A stretch of DNA of 64,000 nt from the NCBI GenBank assembly GCA_008704415.1, contig VXIS01000033.1:184040-248039 (forward strand), read 5' to 3'. A program made the translations under genes and the position numbers. Under the pieces are notes generated by a model, which did not search any database, had not been told where the DNA came from, and was given only the letters and a program-made list of their open reading frames with translations. Positions within the stretch are counted from its first letter, which is position 1. Every line of letters begins with the position of its first letter. Source of the stretch: Sphaerosporella brunnea (lineage: Eukaryota > Ascomycota > Pezizomycetes > Pezizales > Pyronemataceae). This document shows, in pieces, positions 42,792 to 54,365 of this stretch.

Positions 42792-44695
42792 CTACCTCTT
42801 CCTGACCTCAGCCTCCTCAACCCCCATCCCCTTTCCCACGCCCACGCCAGCGGCCTTCTCCTCATCCGTCAACTCACCCCTGAGGCGCATCTCCTCCAGC
42901 TCCACCTCCTGCACCGTCAGCTTCTTCAACGTGCGCGCAACAGTGACGGGGCTTTTCTTCTCGACAAACGCGCGCGAAAACACCACATCGATCTCTTCCA
43001 GCGATCGCCCCGCGGTCTCGGGGTAGAACAGGTAAATAACCGGTATGAATGCCATGTTGAAGATCGCAAACACTAGGTACGTGCGCCAGCCGATGGAGGC
43101 GATCATGGTGGGTGTTACTTGTCTGGGGGGGGGGGGGGGATCGTTAGTTGGAAGGAGAGAAAGAGGGGAGAGGAGAGAACGTACACGATTAAGAAGTTGA
43201 AGATCCAGTTCGTGCTGGTGCTTAGGGCGTTGGCTCTAGTCCTGGTTTTAAGCGGGCTCAGTTCTGCCGGGTACAGCCACGGCAGCTCGAGCCATGTGGC
43301 GCCAAAGAAGATGATGAACAGGAACAGACCGGCGGCTGCACCCTTTGCGCTCTCGACCGTGCCGGGGATCAAGCAGCCCATCGTGATCAGCATGGCAAGA
43401 GCCTGCCCGGCGCTGCCGATGAGGAAGAGGTTGCGGCGGCCGGCGCGCTCGATGAAGATGAAGGAGAAGAGGGTAGAGGCGGCGTAGACGGTGGCGTTGA
43501 CGCCGCCCAATACCAGAGACATAGTCCGCGAGAGTCCGATCGAGTTCTCAAAGAGCACCGGGCAATAGTAGATGACGGCATTACAGCCTTTCCAAATCAG
43601 CGAAGACTTATGCAAGGGGGGGAGGGGGGGTTGGTGGGACTACGAACCGCCAAGTTGCTGGAACATCTGGCTACTTGCGCCGATAAGCATGCGCCTGAGA
43701 TGCTGGCCTTTGCCTCTAGAAAACACGTCCTTGAACCCGCTCGAAGCCTGAACGCCAGCCAGGGTTTTGATGGAATCCAAAATGACCCTCTTTTCGGTCT
43801 GCGTCTCCTCATTGGTCTCGGTCGTAGCGTTGAGGGCGGCAAGAACTTTCAGCGCCTCTGTTTCGTGGCCGTGGTTCAAGAGCCACCTGGGAGACTCGGG
43901 GAGAACCATGATACCCGCGATGAGGAGCACGGCAAACAAGATCTGGAAGGTGATCGGAAACCGCCATTGGGACGAGTCATCGACGTATGACATGCCGAAG
44001 TCGATCCAGTACGCGATGACAGTGCCCACGGCAATCATGGCCGCTTCGATGCAGATGAGAAGGCCTCGGTTGTGAGATTTCGAAGTCTCGGCCTGCCAGA
44101 CGGGGATGCTAGAGGTATTCGCACCATTACCGACGCCCTGAATTCGAATAGGCAGATCAGTAAGAACGAAAATCTGAAAAACGCATGTCTGTCATCGGAA
44201 CTTACAGTAATAACTCGCCCGATGATGAACTGTCCCAATTCCCAGGACCCACGGAACGCTGTGACCTGAATGATGGTGCCGATGATCATGACCACTGCCC
44301 CGAACAGGATGCTCTTCCGGCGGCCAACACGCTCGCCATACATCAAGGCAGCCATGGCACCAGCAAAACATCCCAGCTCGTAGACCGAGGTCACGGTGCC
44401 CTGGATTGTGCTGTGGTATGTATCGCTTCCCTTCGTATCAGGGAATTCTTCGTTGAATTTTTCTCCAGTGATCTGACTAGTCAGTGCTGAGAGCTTCATC
44501 TCGGATCACTCGGACTCACAATGCCGCTCATAACACCCTGATCATATCCAAACAACTATTTCCCGGTGAGCACAGCCCTAGCAGCCTTAGTCACATAAAG
44601 CGGGAAGAACGAACCAAAAAGCCGATCGTAGCAGTCGCGGTGATGGCCCACCGCAGCTTCGCCCCCGAAATCCCAGCATACGTGGGTACAGACAT
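42792..44695 (-). CDS. MFS sugar/H+ symporter, six exons (535 aa)
   Basis: Exons 44695-44615, 44555-44520, 44472-44206, 44137-43648, 43587-43185 and 43122-42792 join in phase. Family signatures in order: FLLFGYDQGVMSGIITG (TM1), YGERVGRRKSILFGAVVMII (GRR loop), QFIIGRVITGVGNG, SSIPVWQAETSKSHNRGLL (R/K-rich TM4-5 loop), MVLPESPRWLLNHGH (PESPR), MFQQLGGCNAVIYYCPVLF, FIERAGRRNLFLIG, LPWLYPAELSPLKTRTRANA, STSTNWIFNFLIVQVTP, and FYPETAGRSLEEID. Twelve helices are expected. It belongs to the hexose/disaccharide transporter subfamily of fungi; substrate not deducible. The very small exon 2 (36 nt) is typical for the FGYDQG exon in these genes. Confidence 0.92.
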
Positions 44696-45562
44696 TTTTC
44701 TTCGATTTCGTAGAGTTTATTCTTCAAAAGACAGTCCCCGATTCGTTCCTCATCGGAAATGGAGAGATGTATGGGTATGAGAAGGAAAGGAGAGCGGCTT
44801 TGGCAGTCGAAAAGTGGGCGAGAATCACAGCCTTTAAGCACCCCCGGTAAACTCTAGGTTGATTGGACGACTGAATAAGGTCATGAAACTTCTCGGCAGA
44901 CCAATTGTGAATTCTTACCCGAGGCGTTGCAAACTGGAACCGGAAGCTTGCATCACATGGCTGTTCATGCCGATGCGGGGAAGTGGATGCGCTCAAAGTC
45001 ATGAGATCGAGGAGGAGACCAGTTTTATGGTTTCAAGGACACAAATTGATACTGGCTTGGGTGTTGTAAGCAAAGTCGGAGCACAGGTTGGTTCGTGTAT
45101 AGATACGATGCGACCCAAGGCCCCGAGCCGCCGCTGCCCTCTCATGACTGAAGAAACTGGCTTTGACCACAGTGGCGACTAGTTCATACAAGCGACCGTC
45201 ATAGACACTTTGAAAACGGCGGCGTCACCCTGTACGTACTTGGCCATAACCAGAGCTTCCCGGACACGAGCCTGTGAAGGGCTTATCCACAGCAAGTACC
45301 TAAATCCTTTCGTCATGTACGTAGGTGCGTGCGCGGCCCATTTTGCAGCTGGAAAGGGTCACAAAGCATTGCTTTATCGCGTCACCTCCGTATCATTAAG
45401 CGGGCAAATTCACAATCCACTAGACGCGCCCACACATGCGTACTGAACATATATATCCGTGCATTGAGACAGGATCTAAACTGGCCAACTGTTGGCTTTT
45501 CGAATCATCCAATGTGATTCCGGCTAGAACCGGAATATGCTCAGGCTCCAGCGAGCGCGCCT
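44696..45562. other. Intergenic
   Basis: Promoter of the sugar transporter (44696 upward) and 3' flank of the amidase gene. Small frames without motifs. Confidence 0.35.
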
Positions 45563-47340
45563 TTACAATTTGGAGGTTGATGAAGTGGTGACTGAGCCTT
45601 TACCGTGTCGCAAAGCGTCGTCTATAATCTCCATTGTGTTGCATAGTTCTCCGTCCCCGCCTTTTCGACCAACAACCTGCACGGCCATCGGCGCGCCAAC
45701 AAACGAGCGCCTGGTCTCCTTTTTCCCTGTGCACGATAAGTATTGCCCCCGCCCGAAGTTGATCCTCGAGGCTTACAAAGTTTTCTGCATCCATCGTCCC
45801 ATCTTCCAAGCGATGGCTCCGATAATTCCATCTCGAGATCCGCCTCTGATACTGTGCGCACTGGCATGACTCCAGCTGGGTAATCCACCAGATTCCAAGG
45901 GACCACCCAGTCCATAGTGCCTCCCTCATCGTGTTTCGTAGTCGGGTGTCCCGAAGTTGGACAGATTATCACATCCAGCCTCGGCTTATCCTCCCCACGT
46001 TCCCACAACCCCTTTAAGAACGCGGTTTCGACTTGTTGTTTCGAATGCAAGAGCTTGTAATAATCGTCCAAGGCAGTCGGCTTTGCGTCCCTTCGCTTCA
46101 TCCGGGCTGCAAGCCAAGGTGACCAAGGTTCCTCGATGGCCGCCATTGAATCCCAAAGCTGTCTATTCCCATTCAAAGTCATAAAGCCAGTAGCAATTGC
46201 GAATGCCTTGCTGAACTCTTTGAGAGAAACAAGCTCAACGCTATGTCCAGCTGTAGCCAGAGCACGACGGACCTCATTCAGCATCGAAGCTACCGGAGGG
46301 AGCGGCGCAGTGATGCCGTTGTTGATCAAGATTCCTATATTCAGCCGCTGCTTCCCCGCAGGTGGAAGCGGACTATAGGGCAGGACTTGCGCGTCGTATC
46401 TCCATGGCTCAAGGCTCTGAACAACCTCAAAAAACCACCGGCAGTCTCCCAGGGAGCCAGCTATCGGTCCGACGACTGTGGCCAGCCCGGCATAGTGGGT
46501 ACCGGGGATTTCTACAGTCTCGGTTCCTTGCCTAGGTACTCGTCGTGTGGTGGGCTTGACTCCATAGATGCCGCAGCAGGATGCAGGGATGCGGATAGAT
46601 CCCGCCATGTCACTGCCCACGCCCAGGACAGAGCCACGCATCGCGATGAGAGCGGCCTCCCCTCCAGACGACCCCCCGGCCGAGAGTGCAGTGTTGTGGG
46701 GGTTACATGTCCGACCCCAGAGCGCGCTGTGGGTGTCGAGCGCCAGTTGTGCTTGGGGGGTGGTGGTTTTAACATACAGAACAGCGCCCGCGGAATGAAG
46801 CATGCTGGACAGCACTGAATGTTCCTGCGCCAGAGTAAAGGACCGAGATGTGAGGCCAACAGTCGAAGCAAGGCCAGGCAGCGAGAAGCTGTCTTTAAGA
46901 GAGATGGGTAGCTAATGAAAAATCAAACACCTCTACGTGCAAAACTTGGGGATATTGCTCACCCCGTGCAAGGGCCCAACTGGCTTTCCATGCTCCTGCA
47001 GGTATCGATCCAAATATCTTGCCCTTTCGATAGCTTGATCGAAGAATATTTCCGTGAGGCAGTTGACCAATTGCTGTGCAATAGCAGCCCTTTTGCAAAA
47101 CGCGACCGCAATCTCCTCGGCCGTCCAGCGTCCGCCCACCACCGCATCCACAATGCTCCTCGCATCGTAATTCTCGGTGATGTCCAATTCCTTCTCCGTC
47201 AGAATACCACACGATCGTGGAATTCCGGTGACATCCTCCGGCATTGGCTGGATCTCGGGCCCGAGCTCCCATTCCTTCGGAATCTTGGCGCCACGTTCCT
47301 GACGTTTTCGGAGCGCAATCTCCTCCCATTGAGCAGGCAT
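45563..47340 (-). CDS. Amidase-signature hydrolase (fungal acetamidase type), three exons (558 aa)
   Basis: Exons 47340-46963, 46911-45777 and 45726-45563 join in phase. The N-terminus (MPAQWEEIALRKRQERGAKI, then SCGILTEKELDIT and AFCKRAAIAQQLVNCLTEIF) and GPLHGLPISLKDSF match acetamidases such as AmdS. The catalytic triad is visible: Lys in ISLKDS, and the two Ser in SAGGSSGGEAALIAMRG (cis-Ser) and GVGSDMAGSIRIPAS (nucleophile in the GGSIR-type motif, here AGSIR). The C-terminus has FVGAPMAVQVVGRKGGDG, as usual. It should hydrolyse small amides to acid and ammonia in the cytosol; the substrate is not certain. The Gly before GSIR is Ala, a modest deviation. The neighbour is a sugar transporter, not obviously linked. 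Confidence 0.9.
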
Positions 47341-47734
47341 CGTATGTAGTTCAAACGCTGAGTAGGGAAGACCAGGTACTACCTAGACGCCAAGTCAGCA
47401 TGTCATCCACTTCCTCTGTCGTAACTACATGTGTACTTAGTCAAAGCAACAAACTCTCGGACGGCAATTTGAGTGTTGGCAGGAAATGTGTCGAGATGTC
47501 TTTGGATCTGGGAAGGACTTCAGGTGGAAGCATGTACTTATCGACGCGTGCAGATCTCACCGGACCTCGGACATGGAGACGCTGTGTAACCGGCACATAC
47601 ACCGCAGCATCTCAAAATGCGGAGATGGCGGATATAAATTGCGCATGCATGAGTGCGGGGTTCGCCACTCACGACCCACCACATCACATCGCATCGCATC
47701 ACATCACATCACATCACATCACATCACAATCCTC
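47341..47734. promoter_or_regulatory. Divergent intergenic region
   Basis: Lies between the start of the minus-strand amidase (47340) and the start of the plus-strand gene at 47735, so it should contain both promoters. It ends with a (CATCA)n microsatellite in the plus-strand leader. Confidence 0.4.
47684..47730. repeat. (CATCA)n microsatellite
   Basis: About nine pentamers CATCA or CATCG in a row, ending 5 bp before the start of the 47735 gene. Confidence 0.9.
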
Positions 47735-48593
47735 ATGCCTCGCGGAAGCAAAGCCATCACGACCGGCGGCGATTCTTTTTCCGCCGCTCACATAACCCTG
47801 GCACAATTCAACACGATCCTGTCTCGCTACGACGCCACGATCACCTCAGCCTCGAAGCCGAAACCAGAGCCACTCACCTCCCTCGACTCCTGGCGGCGGC
47901 ATGAGCTTCCCGGCCTGATCACCTCACGCTCACCACCTCACATGGAAAAAGCCGAGGTATACCGTCTCGTCGACTGCAAACTGTGTGTCCATTATTACCC
48001 ATACCCCCTTCTCTCGAAGCAGCCCTAACGCGCCCCGCCCGCCCAGCAAGCGCGGCAAAACGCGTCCCATCCTCCGCCTGATCGACGCCAACCCCCCCGC
48101 CTTCGTAACCTCCACAACCACCACCGCCTTCGCGCACAAAGACCTCAAATCCTCCTTCACCGCGCTCCTAGCACTCAAAGGGGTGGGCCCCGCAACGGCT
48201 TCCTACCTTCTAGCAGCCCACAGATGCCCCAACATCCCCGTGTTCAGCGATGAGGCGTTCCGGTGGGTTGTGCATAGCGGCGATTGGAACGCGAAGATCA
48301 AGTATGACGAGAAGGAGTATTGGGAGTTCTATGGGAAGGTGAAGGACGTTGCGGAACGGTTGAGTGTGACGCTGGATGAGGTTGAGAGAGTGGGGTTTGT
48401 GTTGGGGAAGGAGGCGACGACGACGCCGGTGGCTGGGAAAGCTAGGGAAAGGGCAAATAAGGCTGCCGGAATTGAAGAGCCCCCATCCAGCAGGAAGCGG
48501 AAAATCGCCGCTGAAGAGAAGCCACCGCCGGCAAAGAAGCCCACCACCACCACCATCACCACACGACGCAGCGGAAGACTTCGTAAGCAGTGA
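47735..48593 (+). CDS. Helix-hairpin-helix protein of a conserved uncharacterised family, two exons (264 aa)
   Basis: Exon 1 (47735-47982) and exon 2 (48047-48593) join in phase across a 64-nt intron (GTGTGT to CCCAG). The N-terminal half has SLDSWRRHELPGLITSR, PPHMEKAEVYRLVDCKLKRG and KTRPILRLIDAN. A helix-hairpin-helix motif follows, LKGVGPATASYLLAA, then VPVFSDEAFRW-like IPVFSDEAFRWVVH. HhH motifs bind DNA in glycosylases and nucleases, but catalytic residues of the EndoIII family are not visible. The C-terminus is basic (SSRKRKIAAEEKPPPAKKPT, RRSGRLRKQ) and carries nuclear signals. I recall this combination as a widespread eukaryotic family without known function; a DNA-related role is inferred. 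Confidence 0.75.
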
Positions 48594-49078
48594 TGCTCAG
48601 TGACTTCGCCAGGTGGCCAAGTGACTTTGCCACTACCCCATCTACGCGAGATTCTACGGTACCACCTTCACTGCCCACGATAGAGTAGATACAATACCAG
48701 GAATTTCCGGATCGCCAGTTTCTACATACATACATACCAAAAAATTTCTCTTCCTTGACAACATGTGATGATGATCTGCCAAGTGCAAAACTGCGCGCGC
48801 TAAAATTGCGGGAGATCGACTGTCAATCTGTCATGTGAATACCTTCCTTCGATGACGATACATATCTCGACTTGCCCATGCATAGGATGGACGCTGGGCT
48901 TTCCGCCTGATGCGTTAGCATAATGCCGCTGGGTACTGACATCTCGACCTCCTCCAACTTATACCGAAATGAAACGAAACCAAATAAAATGAAACAGCAA
49001 GCAAGCAATGCCTCGCCCATACAATCCCCCAGGTGTCCAGCCGACCAACCCGCAATCCTCTCGAGGACCTCTCTACGC
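48594..49078. other. Intergenic; last unique-looking DNA before the palindrome arm
   Basis: Contains the short repeated phrases GTGACTTCGCCAGG and gtgactttgccac at 48600-48635, related to a motif in the MITE at 23830 and the hairpin at 27590. No gene recognised. The palindrome may in fact begin within this stretch, but its mirror image lies beyond the window end. Confidence 0.4.
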
Positions 49079-49289
49079 GCAACTACCACCAACCACGTGA
49101 CGAAAACCTGCAGCGACGATTCGGGCATACTGTCCCAACGCCGGAAGCGGCAACTCAAATTATACGTCACGCATGAAATTGACCGTGCGAATATAATACG
49201 CCCACTGTTTCTGCCATTGATGCTGACACACACACTTCCTTTCCCTAAACGAACAACAATCAAAAGAGGCCACCCAGTTATAAAAGGTT

Positions 49290-49309
49290 AAAAAAAAAAA
49301 AAAAAAAAA
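49290..49309. repeat. A20 tract, only in the left arm
   Basis: Twenty A in a row at 49290-49309. The mirrored site at about 63786-63789 has only four. Confidence 0.9.
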
Positions 49310-49895
49310 GTAAGTGTTTAAACTTTAAACCCCAGTAGAGCCAAATCAAAAAGAAAAACCCAGCGAGCCAATGGTTACCATACCCCAATGCCGAACGCTC
49401 CCATCCAATGCCAAAGCTCCAATAGCACCCAAACACCAAAAGGAGAAAAAGGAAAAAAAAAGAGGAATAAAAGATATCAGACCACACAGGGTGAAGTTCG
49501 AAGGAGGAGAAAAAGCAGGAAGGATGCACCGATCGATTGCTGCGGAGAAAGAAAAAGGGAAAAAAGAAAAACTCATCCGTCGTCGTCGTGTGCAATAAAA
49601 AAATGCGTATGTAGCAGTAGCTTTCGTTCGTTCGTGTCGTCTTCTTATGCGCAAGTCGGGGTTCGGGAATGAGATAGGGGATACGATAGAAAAGCCTTCC
49701 CGTTATCATCAAACAAAGAAGGGACGAAAGCTGGATGCTGCATGCGTTGCTCGTCGCAGGCTTCCATACCCTCCTCAATTCGACGCGATGGCCTGCTTTC
49801 GTTGTTGCCCCCCACCACCCCACACCACCCCAGCTTGTGGTTGGTTGTGGTGTCGCCGTCCACCCAACCAATGCTCATCCCAACGTCACCCCCCT

Positions 49896-50141
49896 CTAAT
49901 ATCCCCCGTATCGTGCCCGATGATCCCGAATCCAACTGTCATATTTCTCTTGGAACTCCTCCTCGCTTTGTCGCCGCTCGAGCTCGTCGCGTTGGTTCTG
50001 GACGGTTTGTCGTATCGAGGCCCACACGGTCGTGAAGACTCCGATGGAACCGAGGACTAGCAGCAGCTGCGGCATCGCTGTGGGTGCTTTGCTGATGATA
50101 TTGAGGCCGAGCATGGTCGAGGTGTAGATGGGAACAGACAT
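49896..50141 (-). CDS. Small membrane protein (81 aa), palindrome copy 1
   Basis: The ATG at 50141 starts MSVPIYTSTMLGLNIISKAP. A transmembrane helix covers residues of about 23-42 (AMPQLLLVLGSIGVFTTVWA). A charged C-terminal helix follows (QTVQNQRDELERRQSEEEFQ, then EKYDSWIRDHRARYGGY). A mirrored identical copy is at 62954-63199. The family is not recognised; size and topology resemble small mitochondrial or ER membrane subunits. The 5' leader has a long (CCA)n/(GGT)n repeat immediately upstream. If the palindrome is an assembly product, only one copy exists. Confidence 0.6.
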   Translation of the reverse strand: MSVPIYTSTMLGLNIISKAPTAMPQLLLVLGSIGVFTTVWASIRQTVQNQRDELERRQSEEEFQEKYDSWIRDHRARYGGY

Positions 50142-50186
50142 GGTGTTGATGTGGTGTTGATGTGTGGTGTTGATGTGGTGTTGATG

Positions 50187-50240
50187 TGGTGGTGGTGGTG
50201 GTGGTGGTGGTGGTGGTGGTGGTGGTGGTGGTGGTGGTGG
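50187..50240. repeat. (GGT)n microsatellite, left arm
   Basis: About 18 GGT/GTG triplets, just upstream of the small membrane protein (in its leader on the minus strand). The mirrored (CCA)n is at 62856-62908. Confidence 0.9.
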
Positions 50241-51203
50241 GAGGATTAGAGTAGACTTCGGACACACAGTGTAACTTCAAAAGTAAAAGGACACGAAGCA
50301 ACGCGGCAGGCAGGTGGTGGTGGCTGGAATTCTTGTTGAGAAGCGATCGATTCTGCAAAGGCCGAAATTGACTTTCGAGCTTGCCCGGACGTGCTGGTGG
50401 GTTCGCCTCCTTCGTGCGGGATCGGAACGATGTTGGATTCGAAATTTGTTCGGTGCTAACGTTGTTCGCGCTGGCTATGCAACTGCAAAACTGTGCTGCT
50501 GCTAACCTGCGAGGTATGTAGTTTGATGTAGCTACTCAAGTAGTTTTGGCGGTCCGGCCCTTGACTTTTTGAAGGCGCCAGGGACACACGACACACACCA
50601 CTTTTTTGTCTTGGAAGTGCGTGTTGGTGGTGGGGGGGGGGGCGTTTGCGTGTTGCTGATCAGAGAGATGGCGCACAACCGCTGTCGCGTTTCGAATAAG
50701 GCAAGATTCTGTTTGTAGGCGGGCAGGCGCGATATTATAACGTCGGGTGAGGTGGTGGTGGTGGTGGTTGCTCCGGGTTTGGGGGAGGGGGCGGAATCGA
50801 GATAGGCAGGCGAGCACGCGACACCTCAAGCTGCAGCAAGCGTTTTATATAGCAGGCAACCCAAATTATGCTTCTGGGCCGTCTAATCGGAAATCGTCAG
50901 CCCTGGAATCCCACACTATCGGCAGCTCCTGGTTGGATGGCTTACAGGGTGCCCTGGAATGGCCAGACGATACTTGTCAAGTGTTGTGTCGGCGAGGCGG
51001 GGGGTCGACGCAGCGTACGTGGACGGGGGGCGGTGTTAATTCGTCGAATTTATATAGCTGGCGGTTGCAGCCCTGGGGTTGGTAGGACTTGAAGGTGATG
51101 AGCTATGAGAGGTGCACGTGGTGGTGGTGATGCAGGATGCAAATTCAGGAAACGCTGACAGGACAAATAGGGCTGATCGCGAGATACTCGAACAGAACGG
51201 AGC

Positions 51204-51262
51204 AGAACGGAGCAGAACAGAACAGAACAGAACAGAACAGAACAGAACAGAACAGAACAGAA
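51204..51262. repeat. (AACAG)n microsatellite, left arm
   Basis: About ten AACAG or GAGCAG-type units in a row. They yield SVLFC repeats on the minus strand and NRTEQ repeats on the plus strand, which are not real proteins. Mirrored at 61834-61892. Confidence 0.9.
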
Positions 51263-52171
51263 ACAGAAACGCAAACAGGTTTCTTCTTCTTCCTCTGGGG
51301 CTTGGGCAGAAAAGGGAAACAGGCACAGGCCAGGGGGGAGCGGCAGCCTTAAGTACGGCGAGGTGTGGAACCGAACACAGCGGGAACGTTTGGCAGCAGT
51401 TGGCAGCAGCTGGGGGCTGTTGTTGACGTTGGGGGAACGAGAGCACTCTGCTTGCCTTGCCGGGCGATGGCCAGATCAGATCACGGGGGAACTCGTTTAC
51501 TGGAGCAACTGGACCCCCACCCAACAGCAACGGAGGAGGAGCGCACCGTACTCGGGAAGAAGGCACACACACACACACACGACACACTCGGCACTATCAC
51601 TGTGTCTGGACGAACCGTGCAGAAAGGTGGGCGCTGGAACAGCAACAACGCATGTCCGACCTGCAGAAACAAAAAAACAAAAGTTGTCACTACTGGCCTG
51701 CACAACTGGAAACAAAAAAAAACAAAAAAAACAGGCAGCTTGGCCCCCCCTACTAGTACAGCACATTAGTACGAACAACATCGAGAGGAAGTCGAGACCA
51801 GAACGCCAAAAAACAAACGAACGAAGATATCATCGTACATGCCGTCTGCACTCTGCACTCCACAGATGATATCGCGCAGCCGCTGCCTGTGTCTCAGCGC
51901 AGAAACGACCTCCTCGAGTGCCTGCTTCCTGCTTCGAATTCATTCCTCCCAATAAACCCGTGGCTTTTTAGAATTTGTGGAGCCGCCCCCGCCGCGCATT
52001 AACAAGATCCGCTACGACCCTCGCGCACGGATTGCGTCGAAACATACTGCCGGTAACTCCACATATGCCCCTCCCCGAACCATCCAGTGACGATACCAAA
52101 CCCTGCGTCATTCACTAAAGTCCATACTTAAGTACGCATGAAATAATTTAGCGCTCACGAGCCTTCCAAAG

Positions 52172-52185
52172 CCCCCCCCCCCCCC
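52172..52185. repeat. C14 tract, only in the left arm
   Basis: Fourteen C in a row. The mirrored site near 60923 retains a single G on the plus strand (ggggatttgctttgg). Confidence 0.9.
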
Positions 52186-54317
52186 AAATCCCCGGCCCCC
52201 ACGGTACGCTACAGCGTTCGAATTTTCAGGCCAAGCTACATCCTAAGTACACACTTAGTACTTACCGAGATCTAGAGAACAAGCCTTGCATCGATATCCA
52301 CCACCGTCAACAGCAAGGTGTCGCATGCTTCAACGCCCACGATTAGATGTGTGACAACCGTTGCGATGTTGTATTACCTCAAAGCTTGCTGTAAGAGGCT
52401 GCAGCATCTCGCTTTGCTGTACAACTGCTAATCTTTGCAGAACCAAAAGCGAGATATACGTCAACAACTCCGCACGAGATGGGCACCCTCTTTAGAGGCG
52501 CATAGCGCTGCGCCGTCAAGTGCCAACATGCCTTTTTCAGAACCCGCTGCGGACATGCCTGCCCGATACCCCACGAGAAAGGCTTGAAAACCGAGATAAA
52601 CAAACGACGAATCCATGCCCCTACGAGTCAGCCTTTCATCTTATTAGTGATAGCCGTCAAGAGCGGGGAGGGCTGTGGTCAGCTGTCTTGGATCCCCGCA
52701 TTCTTTTGTACGTGGCATGGCAATACATCCCTCAGCGTTCGTCGGGATAGTAACATATTCACCAATAGAACGATCGCTTTGAGGATTGCATGCGTTATCA
52801 GTTGTATTGGTAAACCTGGTTGAGATCATCGATGCACGTGGGCTGGATGCATGTTAAACTGACTGGTGGAAATCGGAATAGCCGGCACATACCATTGGTT
52901 CACCGCACGCTCACTCACCCGGCTGATTTGAGCTTCACAAACGAGCCTTACGAGCGCGCTTCTAGCGCTATACAAGTGCGGGATATTTCGCGAAAACTTC
53001 CAAACTTCAAAGATTAGCATGACATGATAGCCACGGGGAACACCGTAGGATCAGCTTGGTCTCGAACAAGGGTTCTATATCTTGAATCTACAGCTCAGCC
53101 AGATTTCGCTGACGAGGCAATGGAGTATTGGGGAGGTCGGTCTAGACACCGGCGACTGAGGGCAGGCGAAAGGCTCCGTTGTCAAGCGCTCAGCCTGCCA
53201 CGACGGTGGCTACTTGGTTACGATCCAATTATCCAGACCTCTCGCAGTCTTAAGAGAAGACGAAAGGCATGGTTCCTGACGTCATCAAGTGCAAGGAGAG
53301 CCAAGGTACCCGCGAGCCAGGGTGGCATCGGCAATTGCTCCGTAGGAGGAGCTTGGCTCGGCTTCCACGCGTTTGCATGTTTGCATGTCACATCGAGCCG
53401 GACGTGTGCGAGCCATGGATCCTCCGGCGGCCGGACAGGGGTTCTCCCGCAGTGCATTATTGTGGGGAAGCGGTCTCGGTCCTAGTGAGCGGTGAAGCTG
53501 GAAGCCTCCCTGTATGGTTTCGGAGGCCACTCACCGTGCACGGCGCTACGGGATCGGCACAGGAATACCTCACTGGAAACGGCAGCTGCGATCATTGTTT
53601 TCAGCAAGCCTCGTTCGCATCCCGTCTCGCCGCAGTGTTTGGGCTCGTTTTGCGACCTATCGAAACACACCCGGCTGCATATTCGGGATGCACCTGGACG
53701 CGATTTCGGCAGGTGCGCCCAGACCCGGGACTCGGCCTATGCCGGTGCGCGGTAGATAACGGACGTGTTGGTCGTGAGTCGTGACGTCCAGCTCGCTCAC
53801 TCACTCAAATGGTTTCTTTGGCAAGCGCGGGACGCGCAAGACGTCTGAAACTCGTGGCTGACTCGTGAAATGGGCCCTACGGGGTGACTGGTGATCAGCA
53901 CACGCAAACCACCTTCCAATCACCCCACCACCAGGCAATAGCCGCGTAAAGGCCCTCGTTCACTAGCTAGTCAGGATGATGCAGAAGGATGAAAATTTTT
54001 ACACCTCCCCTCGAAAACGCAACCGGACAAACGTTCGTTCTACGTATGCAAACAAAACGAACGTTCGTCAAGCTCTACCTTCCATCACTCTTTGAATAGG
54101 GGGTTAGGTAGCACCAGGGATACCGGGGGAGCGACAGCACGCTTACCCCCCTGCTGAAGAAATATGGAAGCTGCTATCTGTTCGCGTCATAATGAAGGGT
54201 CTCGGGATAATATACGGTGTCTTCCGGGATGCAGAAGACATTGCTATTAGGTATTGGCATCTGAGCATCTGCTGGCGATCTTTATGAGTGGGACATTGCC
54301 TCGCGTGGGGTGGGGAA

Positions 54318-54365
54318 CTGGGGGACGTGGGGACGGGGGGACGGGGGGACGGGGGACGGGGGGAA
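54318..54365. repeat. (GGGGACG)n G-rich minisatellite
   Basis: Repeated GGGGGAC/GGGGACGT units that could form G-quadruplexes. The mirrored copy at about 58745-58800 is C-rich and differs by several indels. Confidence 0.75.

Noticed and set aside
25565..47340. A biosynthetic cluster formed by the elongase, MFS carriers and amidase
   Set aside because: The genes are up to 20 kb apart, separated by unrelated genes, MITEs and a tRNA, and there is no core synthase or pathway regulator.
49278..49871. Phe-rich open frames around the A20 tract and their mirror at 63224-63919
   Set aside because: The frame consists of pyrimidine-rich DNA read as Phe/Ser/Leu and is not conserved between the arms, where the homopolymer length changes.
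51036..51587. Long open frame with SVLFC/NRTEQ peptide repeats
   Set aside because: It is the translation of the (AACAG)n microsatellite and adjacent low-complexity DNA, open on both strands and in several frames. No motif or start context supports a gene.
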